Assembly (NCBI GenBank): GCA_021813905.1
Contig: JAKAJH010000005.1
Coordinates: 1 to 64,000, forward strand
From: Bacteroidota bacterium
Lineage (GTDB): Bacteria; Bacteroidota; Ignavibacteria; UBA10030
Reading direction: 5' to 3'
Length of the DNA stretch: 64,000 bases
Shown here: positions 50,741-60,648 of the stretch, piece after piece
Numbering within the stretch: position 1 is the stretch's first letter
How the letters are laid out: each line of letters starts with the position of its first letter
Position numbers and translations under genes: made by a program
Notes under the pieces: generated by a model
What the model was told of the DNA's origin: nothing
Database searches by the model: none
The model's input: the letters and a program-made list of their open reading frames with translations, nothing else

Positions 50741-51538
50741 TCAGTGCGTACCGGTCGCGAGGCGCTGCAGCATCCGTTCAGCGTCGTCACGCTGCAGCTG
50801 CTCGCGCTGGCAGGTGGGCGGGATGGTGAGGACTATCTGCAGTTCGGCCTTCGCGTCGTCCATCCTGCCCGTGGCCCGATAGACCCACGAGAGTTCGAAA
50901 TGGGCGTACGGATTGTCCGGGTCCAGCACGAGGGCCCGTCGAAGATGCTGCTCGGCTTCTTCATAGGTCCCGCCAAGATTCTTTCCGAGAATGCCGTTGA
51001 CGATCGTCCGCTCGAACCATCCGAGGCGTGCCACGCCGCGATAGTAGACCCCGAGGATGACATGCGCCATGGCGAACGAGGAATCGATGGCAAGCGCCCG
51101 TTCGGCGTTCGCCCGGACGTCGTGGCTCAACTCGAGCTTTTCGCCCAGCGATTTGAAGGGGACAAGACTGCCGTGACAGAGGGCGAGATAGAACCAGGTT
51201 TCCGCGCTGTCCGGATACTGCGAACGGAGACGCTCCGCGTATGCGATCGCGCTGCGATAGTACGACTCGGCGTCGGGGGATTTACGCAGGAGCAGGCGGC
51301 CCATGTCGTTGTTCACGCGCGATAGCCGGACCAGCACCGCGTAGTCGGTCGGCGCGAGCTTCTCCGCCTCGAGATACGCCTGCAGCGCCCCGGCATTGTT
51401 CATCGACCGGAACAGCCGGTCGCCGCGGTTGAGAAGGATGGCCACAGAACTGTTCCCGCTCTCTGCGGCGCGGGCGAGCGAGCCGGCAAAGAGCAGGCCG
51501 GTGATGAGCACAACGATGCGCATTCGACGGAACTTCAT
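50741..51538 (-). CDS. Periplasmic TPR protein
   Basis: This 265-residue exported protein has a signal peptide (IVVLITGLLFAGSLARA) and several tetratricopeptide-like helices (GALQAYLEAEKLAPTDYAVLVRLSRVN, AEQHLRRALVLDPDNPYAHFELS, RMDDAKAELQIVL). TPR proteins act as scaffolds; the partner is unknown. A GGAGG-rich leader precedes the ATG. Confidence 0.82.
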   Translation of the reverse strand: MKFRRMRIVVLITGLLFAGSLARAAESGNSSVAILLNRGDRLFRSMNNAGALQAYLEAEKLAPTDYAVLVRLSRVNNDMGRLLLRKSPDAESYYRSAIAYAERLRSQYPDSAETWFYLALCHGSLVPFKSLGEKLELSHDVRANAERALAIDSSFAMAHVILGVYYRGVARLGWFERTIVNGILGKNLGGTYEEAEQHLRRALVLDPDNPYAHFELSWVYRATGRMDDAKAELQIVLTIPPTCQREQLQRDDAERMLQRLATGTH

Positions 51539-51604
51539 CGCGGGAGCCTCCTCCCGGAACGTACGTCAAAGTCCGCTGAAGCTCAACGGGGAAGCGTATC
51601 GCTC

Positions 51605-52438
51605 CTAGCGGAGCACGATGTGCACTGAATCGGCGGTCAGCGCGGCGAAGTATCCGAGCGAGCCGTTGGAGAGATTGGTGTTCGGATTTGCGGGGGCGAG
51701 CGCGGTGGGGCTCCGGTCGAACGAAAGAATGTTCCGGAGCGTCGAGTAGTATTCGTAGGTCGCCCGGTCGACCGAGAACAGCGCAACGGTCAGGGTGTCG
51801 CCCGGATCAATGTTCCGACTGGCGCGGATCTGGTAGGTTGCCTCGTTGCCGTTCAGCAGCTTGTCTGAGACGAGCAGATAGCGCTGCCCCGTGATCGAAT
51901 CCGGCGGCATCATGTTCGTATGGACGATGACGCGGTAGTAATTCTCCTGCGTCGGCGGGTCTTTGAACTTCACGAAGATGTTATAGCCCCGGTCCCCGTC
52001 GGGGGCCCGCAGGACGGTGGTGTACACCGAATCGATCCGGATCTTCTGCGGCATGACGGAGGTGCCGTCGTACTCCTTCCCTTCCGCCACGACGGAAAGC
52101 TGATACGTCCGTCCCTCCACGCCGCTCAGGCGGGAAGAGACATATTTCCCGGGTGCCGCCTCGCGCAGCGTATCGATCGTTCCGGCGTTATCGCGCAGCA
52201 CCACGGTGGCGCCCGACACGGTCGGGAAGACCAGCGACGGCTCGAAGTAGCTGCCGGTCTTCGTGATCGACACCGTGTACGGGCCGGGCCCGTCCGTCAC
52301 CACGCCCTCGATGACGATGTGCGGATCCGCTTTGTTCAGGTCGATCGATACCACGCGCTGGCAGGCGCCAAGGCCGAGGGTCAGCAGGATCACGGCCGCC
52401 GGCAGGATCCATCGTTGCGGGAGCATTGTTGAGTTCAT
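51605..52438 (-). CDS. DUF4249 lipoprotein
   Basis: This 277-residue lipoprotein (lipobox LGLGAC) has the DUF4249 pattern: IVIEGVVTDGPGPYTVSITKTGSYF, ATVVLRDNAGTIDTLREAAPGKY, GRTYQLSVVAEGKEYDGTSVMP, and a long C-terminal domain. In Bacteroidota such proteins are encoded directly after TonB receptors and are thought to sit on the receptor's outer side. The ATG is 6 bp after the receptor's stop, so they are translated together. Confidence 0.9.
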   Translation of the reverse strand: MNSTMLPQRWILPAAVILLTLGLGACQRVVSIDLNKADPHIVIEGVVTDGPGPYTVSITKTGSYFEPSLVFPTVSGATVVLRDNAGTIDTLREAAPGKYVSSRLSGVEGRTYQLSVVAEGKEYDGTSVMPQKIRIDSVYTTVLRAPDGDRGYNIFVKFKDPPTQENYYRVIVHTNMMPPDSITGQRYLLVSDKLLNGNEATYQIRASRNIDPGDTLTVALFSVDRATYEYYSTLRNILSFDRSPTALAPANPNTNLSNGSLGYFAALTADSVHIVLR

Positions 52439-52444
52439 GACGCG

Positions 52445-54769
52445 TCAGAAGTTGAAGTTGTACGTGAGTGACGGAATGATCGGAAAGAGCGTGAACTGCA
52501 CCGCTTCCGTTTTCTGCGGATCGTTCCGGTTCTGGCGGAACGAGATCGCATACGCGTTCGCGCGGTTGTACGCGTTATACAGCGAGAAGTTGAGATTTGA
52601 GCGCGTGCTGAAATTGTACGTCACCGACAGATCCAGCCGGTGATAGGCCGGCATCCGATAGCCGTTGCGCTCCGTGTAGTACGGCACGAGGCGCCCGTCC
52701 ACCCAGTAATTGCCGCTCGGGAAGGTCACCGCATTGCCGGTGTTGTAGACCCACGTCGCGCCGAAGTTCCACGTCGGGCTGAAGTCGTACATCACCACCA
52801 GCGAGATGTCGTGTGTCCGGTCCTGTCGCGCCGGGAAAGCGTTGCCGTTGTTCACCTCCGCGAACTGCTCCTGCGTCTTCGAGAGCGTGTAACCCAGCCA
52901 GCCATGTACCGGGCCGGCATTCTTGCGCACCAGCAGTTCGACGCCGTAGCTCCATCCTTTTCCGTATTGCAGCTGCGACTCGACATCCGGATTCAGCTGC
53001 AAATCGGCGCCGTTCTTGTAGTCGATGAGGTCGCTCATGCTCTTGTAGTAGACCTCTACCGACGTCTCATAGGCGTCATCCGCGAAGTTCCGGTAGTAGC
53101 CGGTCGAGTACTGGTCAGCGTGCTGCGGCGGCACATTGTTGCTGCTCGGGACCCACAGGTCGCTCGGATTCGTGGTCGTAGAGTTGGACAGAAGATGCAG
53201 GTACTGCGCCGTGCGCGTGTACGCGGCCTTGATCGAGCTGTTCTCGTCCAGCAGGAACGTGCCCGCGATGCGCGGCTCGAGACTCGCGTATGTCCGGATC
53301 GGCGACCCGGAGCCGTAGTACTGCGTGCTCACAAGATCGCCCGTTGCATCGTACGTGCGCGCCGTACCGGGGCCGAGCAGCGTGAACGACGATGCCCGGA
53401 GGCCGTAGTCCACTTTGAGTGTCGGGAGGATCTGCAGCTCGTGCGAGATGTACGCGGCGCTCTCGAGTGCGTACCGGTGCTCCAGCGTCAGATCGTTCGC
53501 CTGGCTCGTCGGTCCGGACGTGACCGCTCCCGGACGGAACGTATGGTAGATGGCGTTGGCGCCGAACTTGACCGTGCTGCGTGGAGACGGAAAGTACTCG
53601 AAGTCCAGCTTCGCGTTGAGATCCTGGATACCCGATGTGATCTCATACTGGCTGGTCCCTGCTCCCACCGTGTTCGTGTACCGATAATCGCTGAAGATGA
53701 GCGACGTATTGGCGAAAAGCTGGTCACCGAAGAGATGGTTCCACCGCAGCGTCGCGGTAGCGTTGCCCCAGTCGAACCCGAACAAATCCGGATAATTGAA
53801 GTTGTCCCGCCCGAAGTAACCCGAGAGAAAGACGCGGTCGTGATCGCCCAGCCGGTAGCTCGCCTTGGCGTTGAGATCATAGAAATACAGGCTGGCCCGG
53901 TTGATGGTCGTGTCGCTGGAGAGTTTCAGGAACAGGTCGGCGTACGTGCGCCGGCCCGAGATGAGGAATGATCCGCGGTCCTTGACGATCGGCCCTTCCA
54001 GCGTCAGCCGCGATGCGAGCAGTCCGATGCCGCCTGTGCCGCCGAATTCCTTCTCGTTCCCGTCGTTCGTCCGAATATCCAGCACGGAGGAGAGACGCCC
54101 GCCGTATTCCGCCGGGATGTCGCCCGTCATGACGCTTACGTCCTTGATCGCGTCCGAATTGAAGACCGAGAGGAATCCCAGCAGATGCGAGGAATTGTAG
54201 ACCGGCGCTTCGTCCAGAAGGATGAGGTTCTGATCGATGTTCCCTCCGCGTGCGTAGTAGCCGGTGTTCCCCTCGCCCGCCGATTCGATGCCGGGCAGAA
54301 GCTGGATGGTTTTGAGAATGTCCCGTTCCCCCAGCAGCACCGGCACGGACTTCACCTCGCTGATCGCCAGCTTTTTCACTCCCATGTCGGTGGAGGTGAC
54401 GTTCGTCCTGAGCCGTTCGCCCGACACGACTACCTCGCTCACCCGGATCGGTTCGGGAGAAAGCGCTAAGTCGAAATGCCGGTTCTCGGTGAGACGAACG
54501 GTGTCCACGGTCGGGTGGAAACCCAGATACTGGGCAACGACGGTGTACGTGCTCTCCGGCAGCGTCAGGGAGAAGAATCCGTACGCGTTCGTCAGCGTGC
54601 CCACGGACCGCAGTTCCTGTACCACCACCGTGGCGCCGATGAGCGCTTCGCCCGTCTCGGCATTCTTCACCGTACCGCTGATGGTGAACGTGCGTTGCGA
54701 ACGCGCCGGTGCCGGCAGCAGCAGCGCGACCAGCAGCGCCGCGGGCAACCAACGCGTCTGTCCCGGCAT
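52445..54769 (-). CDS. TonB-dependent receptor with carboxypeptidase-like N-terminal domain
   Basis: This receptor of about 774 residues has a signal peptide (WLPAALLVALLLPAPARSQ), a CarboxypepD_reg-like domain (TISGTVKNAETGEALIGATVVVQE), a plug (PVLLGERDILKTIQLLPGIE, GGNIDQNLILLDEAPVYN) and a 22-strand barrel ending in SLTYNFNF. GAGGAG 8 bp before the ATG at 54769 supports that start over an upstream one. It imports a substrate through the outer membrane, together with the DUF4249 lipoprotein. The substrate is unknown. Confidence 0.93.
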   Translation of the reverse strand: MPGQTRWLPAALLVALLLPAPARSQRTFTISGTVKNAETGEALIGATVVVQELRSVGTLTNAYGFFSLTLPESTYTVVAQYLGFHPTVDTVRLTENRHFDLALSPEPIRVSEVVVSGERLRTNVTSTDMGVKKLAISEVKSVPVLLGERDILKTIQLLPGIESAGEGNTGYYARGGNIDQNLILLDEAPVYNSSHLLGFLSVFNSDAIKDVSVMTGDIPAEYGGRLSSVLDIRTNDGNEKEFGGTGGIGLLASRLTLEGPIVKDRGSFLISGRRTYADLFLKLSSDTTINRASLYFYDLNAKASYRLGDHDRVFLSGYFGRDNFNYPDLFGFDWGNATATLRWNHLFGDQLFANTSLIFSDYRYTNTVGAGTSQYEITSGIQDLNAKLDFEYFPSPRSTVKFGANAIYHTFRPGAVTSGPTSQANDLTLEHRYALESAAYISHELQILPTLKVDYGLRASSFTLLGPGTARTYDATGDLVSTQYYGSGSPIRTYASLEPRIAGTFLLDENSSIKAAYTRTAQYLHLLSNSTTTNPSDLWVPSSNNVPPQHADQYSTGYYRNFADDAYETSVEVYYKSMSDLIDYKNGADLQLNPDVESQLQYGKGWSYGVELLVRKNAGPVHGWLGYTLSKTQEQFAEVNNGNAFPARQDRTHDISLVVMYDFSPTWNFGATWVYNTGNAVTFPSGNYWVDGRLVPYYTERNGYRMPAYHRLDLSVTYNFSTRSNLNFSLYNAYNRANAYAISFRQNRNDPQKTEAVQFTLFPIIPSLTYNFNF

Positions 54770-55478
54770 GTGTACGCTCCTCATACGCGGATCACGAGCT
54801 CATCGTTCGTCAGTGTGGTCTGGTGCATGGCGAGGGGACTCGGGGCGCGGGTCCCGCGGTCACCTGTCCGCTGGTGCTGAAGCGCGAGCCGTGACAGGAA
54901 CGGACGAATTCGCCGCCGCTGAAATCGGAGACGAGACATCCCTGGTGCGTGCGGATCCCGGGTCAAGCCCGGCGAAGAGCGGCAGCGTCCCGGCCATCGT
55001 CAGCACTGCGATGAGCATCGGGAGACCGATCCGCGTGAACGGCTGTTGAAGCGTGAATGGACCCGTCATTCCTATCCCTTCTGCGACTGTAAACTGTGAA
55101 AACAACCGACGGCAGACCGCGACTCCGGCACTGAAGCGGCGGACGATCAGCAATAACGACGAACCACGATGTCGGTGTCAATCGCAAAGGATAGGGTCCT
55201 GTCGGGGGATGAACAGCGGCGCGGGTGTGCACCAGCGGAGAAATGTATCGCACGGCACTCCCCGCCGTCCGGCAGTGATTTGCCGCGAGGAGCCTGCACA
55301 GGGTCGATGACATGGACAGATCTTCATTTTGAATTTGTAACATACCGCCTCCGGAACCGGTTCCCGCGCGGTCCGCATGCCTGCCATGCCGACTCCTGGC
55401 GGATCGGCGCGTGTGGCGATTTTCAGCAATCAGGGGTCGATTGACTGGAACGGCAGGAAGGGCTTTCCGCACGGAGAA
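54770..55478. other. Intergenic region upstream of the TonB receptor
   Basis: Apart from a possible small secreted protein at 54860-55069, nothing convincing is seen in about 700 bp. Regulatory DNA for the receptor pair is expected here. Confidence 0.4.
54860..55069 (-). CDS. Possible small secreted protein
   Basis: A 69-residue frame begins MTGPFTLQQPFTRIGLP, followed by a hydrophobic stretch (MLIAVLTMAGTLPLFAG) like a signal peptide and then a serine/alanine-rich tail (SSPISAAANSSVPVTARASA). AGGGATAGGA precedes the ATG. No family is known; it could be spurious. Confidence 0.35.
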   Translation of the reverse strand: MTGPFTLQQPFTRIGLPMLIAVLTMAGTLPLFAGLDPGSARTRDVSSPISAAANSSVPVTARASAPADR

Positions 55479-57053
55479 TCAGAAATCCAGCACGCCGGCC
55501 AGCAGGTGGCCGAACAGATAGATCACGGCGACCGTCGCGAACCATCCGATGACCTCCAGCACCAGGCCGGATCGCACCATCTGGCGCACGGTGACATAGC
55601 CGGTGCCGTGCACGAGTGCGTTCGGCGGTGTCGCCACCGGGAGCATGAATGCCATCGATGCGGCGACGGCGGCTCCGACCGCAAGCGTCACCGGCTGTCC
55701 GCCGGTGGAGCGTGCAAGAGCGATGATGATCGGCACCATCATGGTGGTCACCGCGGTATTCGACGTCACCTCCGTCAACAGTCCCATGAACACCACAACC
55801 GCAAACAGAAGGACCATCGTGGACGGGGCACTCATGGCACCGATAAGCGACGCGGCGATCCACGATGCCACGCCTGTGCGGAACATCGCATCCGACAACG
55901 CGATGCCGCCGCCGAAGAGCAGCAGCGTTCCCCAATCCACGAAGCGTGTGTCTTCCCACGACAGTACGAAGCGCCCGGCGCGCCAGTCGACCGGAAGCAG
56001 GAACAGCAGCACCCCCGCCGCCAGACCGATGTAGTACTCGTCCACCCATGACAGACGCACCGCAAGAGCGTGCGGAACGATGTGCTCCCAAAACGGATTG
56101 CTGATCCAGAGCAACGCTGCCGTCAGGAACACGCCGACCGTCATCCATTCTCCCCGGGTCATCGGTCCCAGCGACGCGCGCTCGCGCAGAAATCCGTCCC
56201 GGATCTCCGGCCCGGCCGACACCACGTCCGATGGATTCGTCAGTCGCAGCACCATCCACGCGAGAGGAACGAACAGAATAACGTACGGCACGCCGATCGA
56301 CATCCAGTCAAGGAAGCTGATGCCGCGAAACGACGGATCGCCCGCGAAGGCATCGTTCAGGATTCCGAGCGCAATGCCGTTCGGCGGAGTTCCAATGATC
56401 GTGCCGACACCTCCGATCGACGCCGCCCAGGCGATTCCCAGCATGATGTTGGTGCCGAAGCCGGAGGACCCCGGTTCGAGTTTCATCGACCGCAGCACGC
56501 CGAGTCCCAGCGGCAGCATCATGGCGGTGCACGCCGTGTTGGAGATCCACATGGACAAGAAAGCCGTTACCGCCATCATGGCCAGGAGAATGCGGGAGGG
56601 ACTTTGTGCCAGCCGGCCGCGGGTGAGGAGCCAAAGAGTGATCCGCCGGTCGAGGCGCCACTTCTGCATCGCCGCCGCCAGCAAGAATCCGCCGAGGAAG
56701 AGATAGATGACCGGATTGGCATACGGGAGGAGCGCGTTCTTCAGGGTGAACGCGTACGACGATCCGCCATTCGCGCCCGTCACCTGAAAGAGCGGAAGAA
56801 CGACCGCCGGGAGCAGCGCGGTCACCGGCAACGGGACCGCATCCGAAATCCACCACACCACCATCCAGACGAGGAGCGCCAGCACGACGGTCATCGAGAA
56901 AGCGACTCCGGCGACGTCCATCGCTGAAGGCCCTGCGCCGAGCCGGGCCTGCGCCGCCGCGAGAAGCGAGGGAATCGGCGGCAACAACACGATCAGCGCG
57001 AAGAGCGCCGGTCCGACGGGAAGAGAGATGCGCCGCAGAAGCGAGGGAGGCAT
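55479..57053 (-). CDS. DASS/SLC13-family anion transporter
   Basis: This 524-residue inner-membrane transporter carries the family signatures SNTACTAMMLPLG and TSNTAVTTMMVPI in the two inverted halves, each in a hairpin-helix that binds sodium and substrate. About eleven membrane helices are visible. DASS members take up dicarboxylates, citrate or sulfate with sodium. No neighbouring gene narrows the substrate. Confidence 0.92.
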   Translation of the reverse strand: MPPSLLRRISLPVGPALFALIVLLPPIPSLLAAAQARLGAGPSAMDVAGVAFSMTVVLALLVWMVVWWISDAVPLPVTALLPAVVLPLFQVTGANGGSSYAFTLKNALLPYANPVIYLFLGGFLLAAAMQKWRLDRRITLWLLTRGRLAQSPSRILLAMMAVTAFLSMWISNTACTAMMLPLGLGVLRSMKLEPGSSGFGTNIMLGIAWAASIGGVGTIIGTPPNGIALGILNDAFAGDPSFRGISFLDWMSIGVPYVILFVPLAWMVLRLTNPSDVVSAGPEIRDGFLRERASLGPMTRGEWMTVGVFLTAALLWISNPFWEHIVPHALAVRLSWVDEYYIGLAAGVLLFLLPVDWRAGRFVLSWEDTRFVDWGTLLLFGGGIALSDAMFRTGVASWIAASLIGAMSAPSTMVLLFAVVVFMGLLTEVTSNTAVTTMMVPIIIALARSTGGQPVTLAVGAAVAASMAFMLPVATPPNALVHGTGYVTVRQMVRSGLVLEVIGWFATVAVIYLFGHLLAGVLDF

Positions 57054-57163
57054 GGCTTAAACGTATGAAACGGGAGCGATAAACTCAAAGGAAACCTCGA
57101 CACCTTCATTGCGCTTGCCGTATCTCCTTTGCACATTGTTCCGCCGGAGAAGGAGCCGTGACC

Positions 57164-57751
57164 ATGCCGCATTCCCGCACCATTGTCCGTTGCACCTGGG
57201 CCGGAAGCGATCCGCTGATGGTTCGCTACCACGACCGCGAGTGGGGCGTGCCGGTCCACAACGATCGCACGCTGTTCGAGTTTCTGCTGCTCGAGGGTGC
57301 GCAGGCGGGACTCAGCTGGAGCACGATCCTGCGGAAGCGGGAGGACTACCGGAAGGCGTTCGACGGATTCGATCCGGAGCGCATTGCGCGCTACTCGGCC
57401 CGGACGGTGGAACGCCTGCTGAAGGATGAAGGGATCGTCCGGAACCGGTTGAAGATCGCGTCGGCGGTGAGCAATGCGCAGGCGTTTCTGGCCGTGCAGA
57501 AGGAATTTGGATCGTTCGACGCATACATCTGGCGATTCGTCGGAGGGAAAGCGTCGCGGAATCGTCGGTGCACGCTGCGGGACGTTCCCGCCCGGACGCC
57601 GGAGTCGGATGCGATGAGCAAGGATCTGAAGCGAAGGGGATTTCGGTTCGTCGGATCGACGATCTGCTATGCCTTCATGCAGGCGGTAGGGATGGCGAAT
57701 GATCACACCGCGGATTGTTTTCGGTATCGGCGTGTGATGAAGGCGCGGTGA
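57164..57751 (+). CDS. tag: DNA-3-methyladenine glycosylase I
   Basis: This 195-residue base-excision-repair enzyme removes 3-methyladenine from DNA. Its signature blocks RYHDREWGVPVHNDRTLFE, LLEGAQAGLSWSTILRKRE (with the catalytic Glu), FRFVGSTICYAFMQAVG and NDHTADC (zinc ligands) match Tag. The ATG at 57164 has AGGAG 8 bp upstream. It diverges from the anion transporter gene. Confidence 0.95.
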   Translation: MPHSRTIVRCTWAGSDPLMVRYHDREWGVPVHNDRTLFEFLLLEGAQAGLSWSTILRKREDYRKAFDGFDPERIARYSARTVERLLKDEGIVRNRLKIASAVSNAQAFLAVQKEFGSFDAYIWRFVGGKASRNRRCTLRDVPARTPESDAMSKDLKRRGFRFVGSTICYAFMQAVGMANDHTADCFRYRRVMKAR

Positions 57752-57831
57752 TCCGGACAATTTCTTCCTCCCGATGGCATTTCTGCTCTGCGCGTATGAT
57801 ATTGAAGGGATTTTCAATCTACTCATCTGAC

Positions 57832-60474
57832 ATGCTTTTCCGACGCGTAATTCTCATTCTCTCCGTTCTTGCGATTGTACCGCCATGCGTCACTGCGCAA
57901 GCGCTCGGATCCCTCACCATCCTGACCACCACTCCCTCCACCGTCACCGTCGCGGTCGACACCGACATCGTTGTCTTCCGCGCCTGCTCGGACCATGCTG
58001 TGATGGTGAACTTCCGCCCCGGCGGGATCAAGGATCCCGACACGCTGGTGGTGGGACCGACCACGTGGCCGGAGGTCACCGCTTCCATCGATACGTCGGG
58101 CGATCCGATCCGCATTCAAACGTCCGGCTTTCGACTCGAGATCGACCGCACGCCGTTTCGCATCCACTTTCGCCGGAGCGACGGATCGTTGCTCTGCGAG
58201 GAACCGGCCGGCGGCGGGATCACGCCCAATATTATTTCCTTTTCAACCACCGGCGGGACGTTTTACGGCGTACATAACCGGAGTCAGGGAGTGCTCTCGG
58301 CCGGAACGGGCGGACCCGTATTCGCCGGGAAGCAGGGACAGGCCGGCGGACCTTTTGCCTGGACCACGGCTGGATGGGGATTTCTTGCCGACGCCGACGG
58401 AGGGAACATCACGATCGGCGCGTCGACATTCACGTTCGATCGTCCTTCCAACCCGTTGAAGCGCGACATCGAGTTCTTCCTCATCGCCGGAACACCGCGG
58501 GAGATCATGCGCGGCCTGTGCGAGGTTTCCGGCATGCCGCCGCTTCCGCCACGGTGGGCACTCGGATTCATGAACACGGAATGGGGCATCGACCAGACGG
58601 AGTTGTTCAACGACATCCAGACGTACCGGAGCAAGTCCATTCCAATCGACGGCTACATCCTCGACTTCGACTGGATGGACTGGGGTGCGGACAATTACGG
58701 CGAATTCCGGTGGGGACCGAAATTCCCCGGCGGGCCGACGGGCGTGATCACCGACAGTCTCGCGCGTTGGGGCATGCACCTGATGGGCATCCGCAAGCCG
58801 CGCGTGCACGTGGCAACGACGCAGGGTGCGTACGCGCAGGGGCACAATTTCTTCCTGGGATACAGCACCGACTATTTCAGCAGGCAGCAGGTGGGATTGC
58901 TGAACTTCCATGATCCGGCCGTGCGGGAGTGGTACTGGTCCAGCTTCGCCGTGCGGAGCAATTCGTACGGGACCGGCATCACCGGCTACTGGAACGACGA
59001 GGCGGACGAGTACGGCGGCAGTCTGATGTTCCTGCAGATGCAGCGGGCGCAGTATGAAGGGCAGCGCGCTTTCAACGATCAGCGCGTCTGGTCCATCAAC
59101 CGGAATTTCTACACCGGCGCGCAGCGCTATGCGTACGGTCTGTGGTCGGGCGATATCGGCACCGGATTCAGCTCGATGGCGAATCAGCGGCTCTTCATGC
59201 TGTCGAGCGTGGCGCTCGGTGCCGCGTGGTGGAGCATGGATGTCGGCGGTTTTCACGGCACGCCGACGCCGGAGAACTATTACCGGTGGATCCAGTTCGG
59301 TGCGTTCGTGCCGGTGTTTCGCGTTCACGGAACCTTCAACGAAGAGCGAGAGCCCTGGTACTACGGCGCCGAAGCTGAGTCCCTGGCAACAACCGCGATC
59401 CGCCTCCGCTATCGTCTGCTTCCGTACATCTACGCGGCCGCGTGGGAGAATCACCTGACCGGACTTCCGATTGCGCGTCCGCTTGTGATGGATTATCCCG
59501 ACGACCCCGCGGTGGCCGAGATGTCCGCAGAGTGGTTGTTCGGACCCGATCTGCTCGTATCGCCGGTGGTCGCTTCCGGCGCGACGTCACAAAGCATCTA
59601 CCTGCCCGTGGGCACGTGGTACGAGTACCGGTCCGGCCGCCGTTTCGTCGGACCGACGTCCGTTGCGCTTCCCGTCACACCGTCGGATATTCCGATTTTC
59701 GTTCGCGCCGGCGCCATCCTTCCCCTTGCGCCGTCGATGCAATCCACGGCCGACTCCTGCCGGCTCGCGGAGTTCATCCTCGCCAGTTATCCGGATGGCG
59801 CAGGTTCGACCATCGTCCGCCTCGACGACGGGACAACGTATGCGTACGAACGCGGCGAAAGCGGTCAGATCGCGGTGACGCAAACGCGAAGCGACCGACA
59901 GGCAACCATCGCCGTGGGGGCGACGACGGGAATGTACCGGGAGAACTACCGGCGAACCGTCGCAGAGCTGGAATGGATCCCGGCGACTCCGGATTCTGTA
60001 GTGCTCGACGGTGTTCGCGTCTTCCGGCAGGAGCAGGCACCGGCCGGCGAATCGCAATCGCCCTTCTGGACGGCGGATACCATCTCCCACTCCTGTCGTG
60101 TGCAGTGGCTTTTCGACAATGCTGCGCACACGCTGTGTGTGTATTTTCCCGTGGTCCCGACGGCCACTCCGCGCGATCGGTCGGACATTCCGCGCGGATA
60201 CCGGCTGTACCCGAACTATCCCAATCCGTTCAATCCGTCGACGCGCATCGCGTTCGACGTGCCGGAACGCAGCCGCGTTCACTTGTGGGTAAGCGATCTG
60301 CTCGGACGCACGGTGGACGAACTGATTGAAGGAATCGTTGAAGCGGGCGTTCGAACTGTGGAATGGCGGCCTGACACGTCGACGGGAACATATTTTTGTC
60401 AGTTTCAGGCGCGCTCGGAAACCACGCCGGGGCGGGTATTTCGGGACATGCGCAAAATGGTCCTGGTGCGCTAA
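57832..60474 (+). CDS. T9SS-exported GH31 alpha-glycosidase
   Basis: This 880-residue secreted enzyme has a signal peptide (FRRVILILSVLAIVPPCVTAQ) and an N-terminal beta-sandwich. The GH31 barrel follows (SGMPPLPPRWALGFMNTEWG, GYILDFDWMDWGADNYG, GYWNDEADEYGG, LWSGDIGTGFSSM). The Asp in WNDEADE is the probable nucleophile and the Asp in GDIG the acid. A C-terminal type A sorting domain follows (LYPNYPNPFNPSTRI ... DMRKMVLVR). It likely cleaves alpha-glucosides or alpha-xylosides outside the cell. It is the third T9SS cargo in the window. Confidence 0.92.
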   Translation: MLFRRVILILSVLAIVPPCVTAQALGSLTILTTTPSTVTVAVDTDIVVFRACSDHAVMVNFRPGGIKDPDTLVVGPTTWPEVTASIDTSGDPIRIQTSGFRLEIDRTPFRIHFRRSDGSLLCEEPAGGGITPNIISFSTTGGTFYGVHNRSQGVLSAGTGGPVFAGKQGQAGGPFAWTTAGWGFLADADGGNITIGASTFTFDRPSNPLKRDIEFFLIAGTPREIMRGLCEVSGMPPLPPRWALGFMNTEWGIDQTELFNDIQTYRSKSIPIDGYILDFDWMDWGADNYGEFRWGPKFPGGPTGVITDSLARWGMHLMGIRKPRVHVATTQGAYAQGHNFFLGYSTDYFSRQQVGLLNFHDPAVREWYWSSFAVRSNSYGTGITGYWNDEADEYGGSLMFLQMQRAQYEGQRAFNDQRVWSINRNFYTGAQRYAYGLWSGDIGTGFSSMANQRLFMLSSVALGAAWWSMDVGGFHGTPTPENYYRWIQFGAFVPVFRVHGTFNEEREPWYYGAEAESLATTAIRLRYRLLPYIYAAAWENHLTGLPIARPLVMDYPDDPAVAEMSAEWLFGPDLLVSPVVASGATSQSIYLPVGTWYEYRSGRRFVGPTSVALPVTPSDIPIFVRAGAILPLAPSMQSTADSCRLAEFILASYPDGAGSTIVRLDDGTTYAYERGESGQIAVTQTRSDRQATIAVGATTGMYRENYRRTVAELEWIPATPDSVVLDGVRVFRQEQAPAGESQSPFWTADTISHSCRVQWLFDNAAHTLCVYFPVVPTATPRDRSDIPRGYRLYPNYPNPFNPSTRIAFDVPERSRVHLWVSDLLGRTVDELIEGIVEAGVRTVEWRPDTSTGTYFCQFQARSETTPGRVFRDMRKMVLVR

Positions 60475-60538
60475 CAGACCGTTATCCCAAATATTACCGG
60501 GATAACACGGCAGCCGCCGTGTATTGCGCTCACGAAAC

Positions 60539-60565
60539 GTGCGACGCACCTAAGGTGCGTGGCAC
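60539..60565. repeat. REP-like palindrome
   Basis: ACGCACCT-A-AGGTGCGT is a perfect hairpin flanked by GTGCG and GGCAC. It lies in the short spacer between the GH31 and M28 genes. Its form suggests a REP-type mobile palindrome. Confidence 0.65.
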
Positions 60566-60648
60566 CGCGGGGGGGATGCTCCTGCACTCAGGAAAGTCGA
60601 ACCGCACCCGATTTCACTAACAGTACCCCCATCATCAGGAGACTCTTC

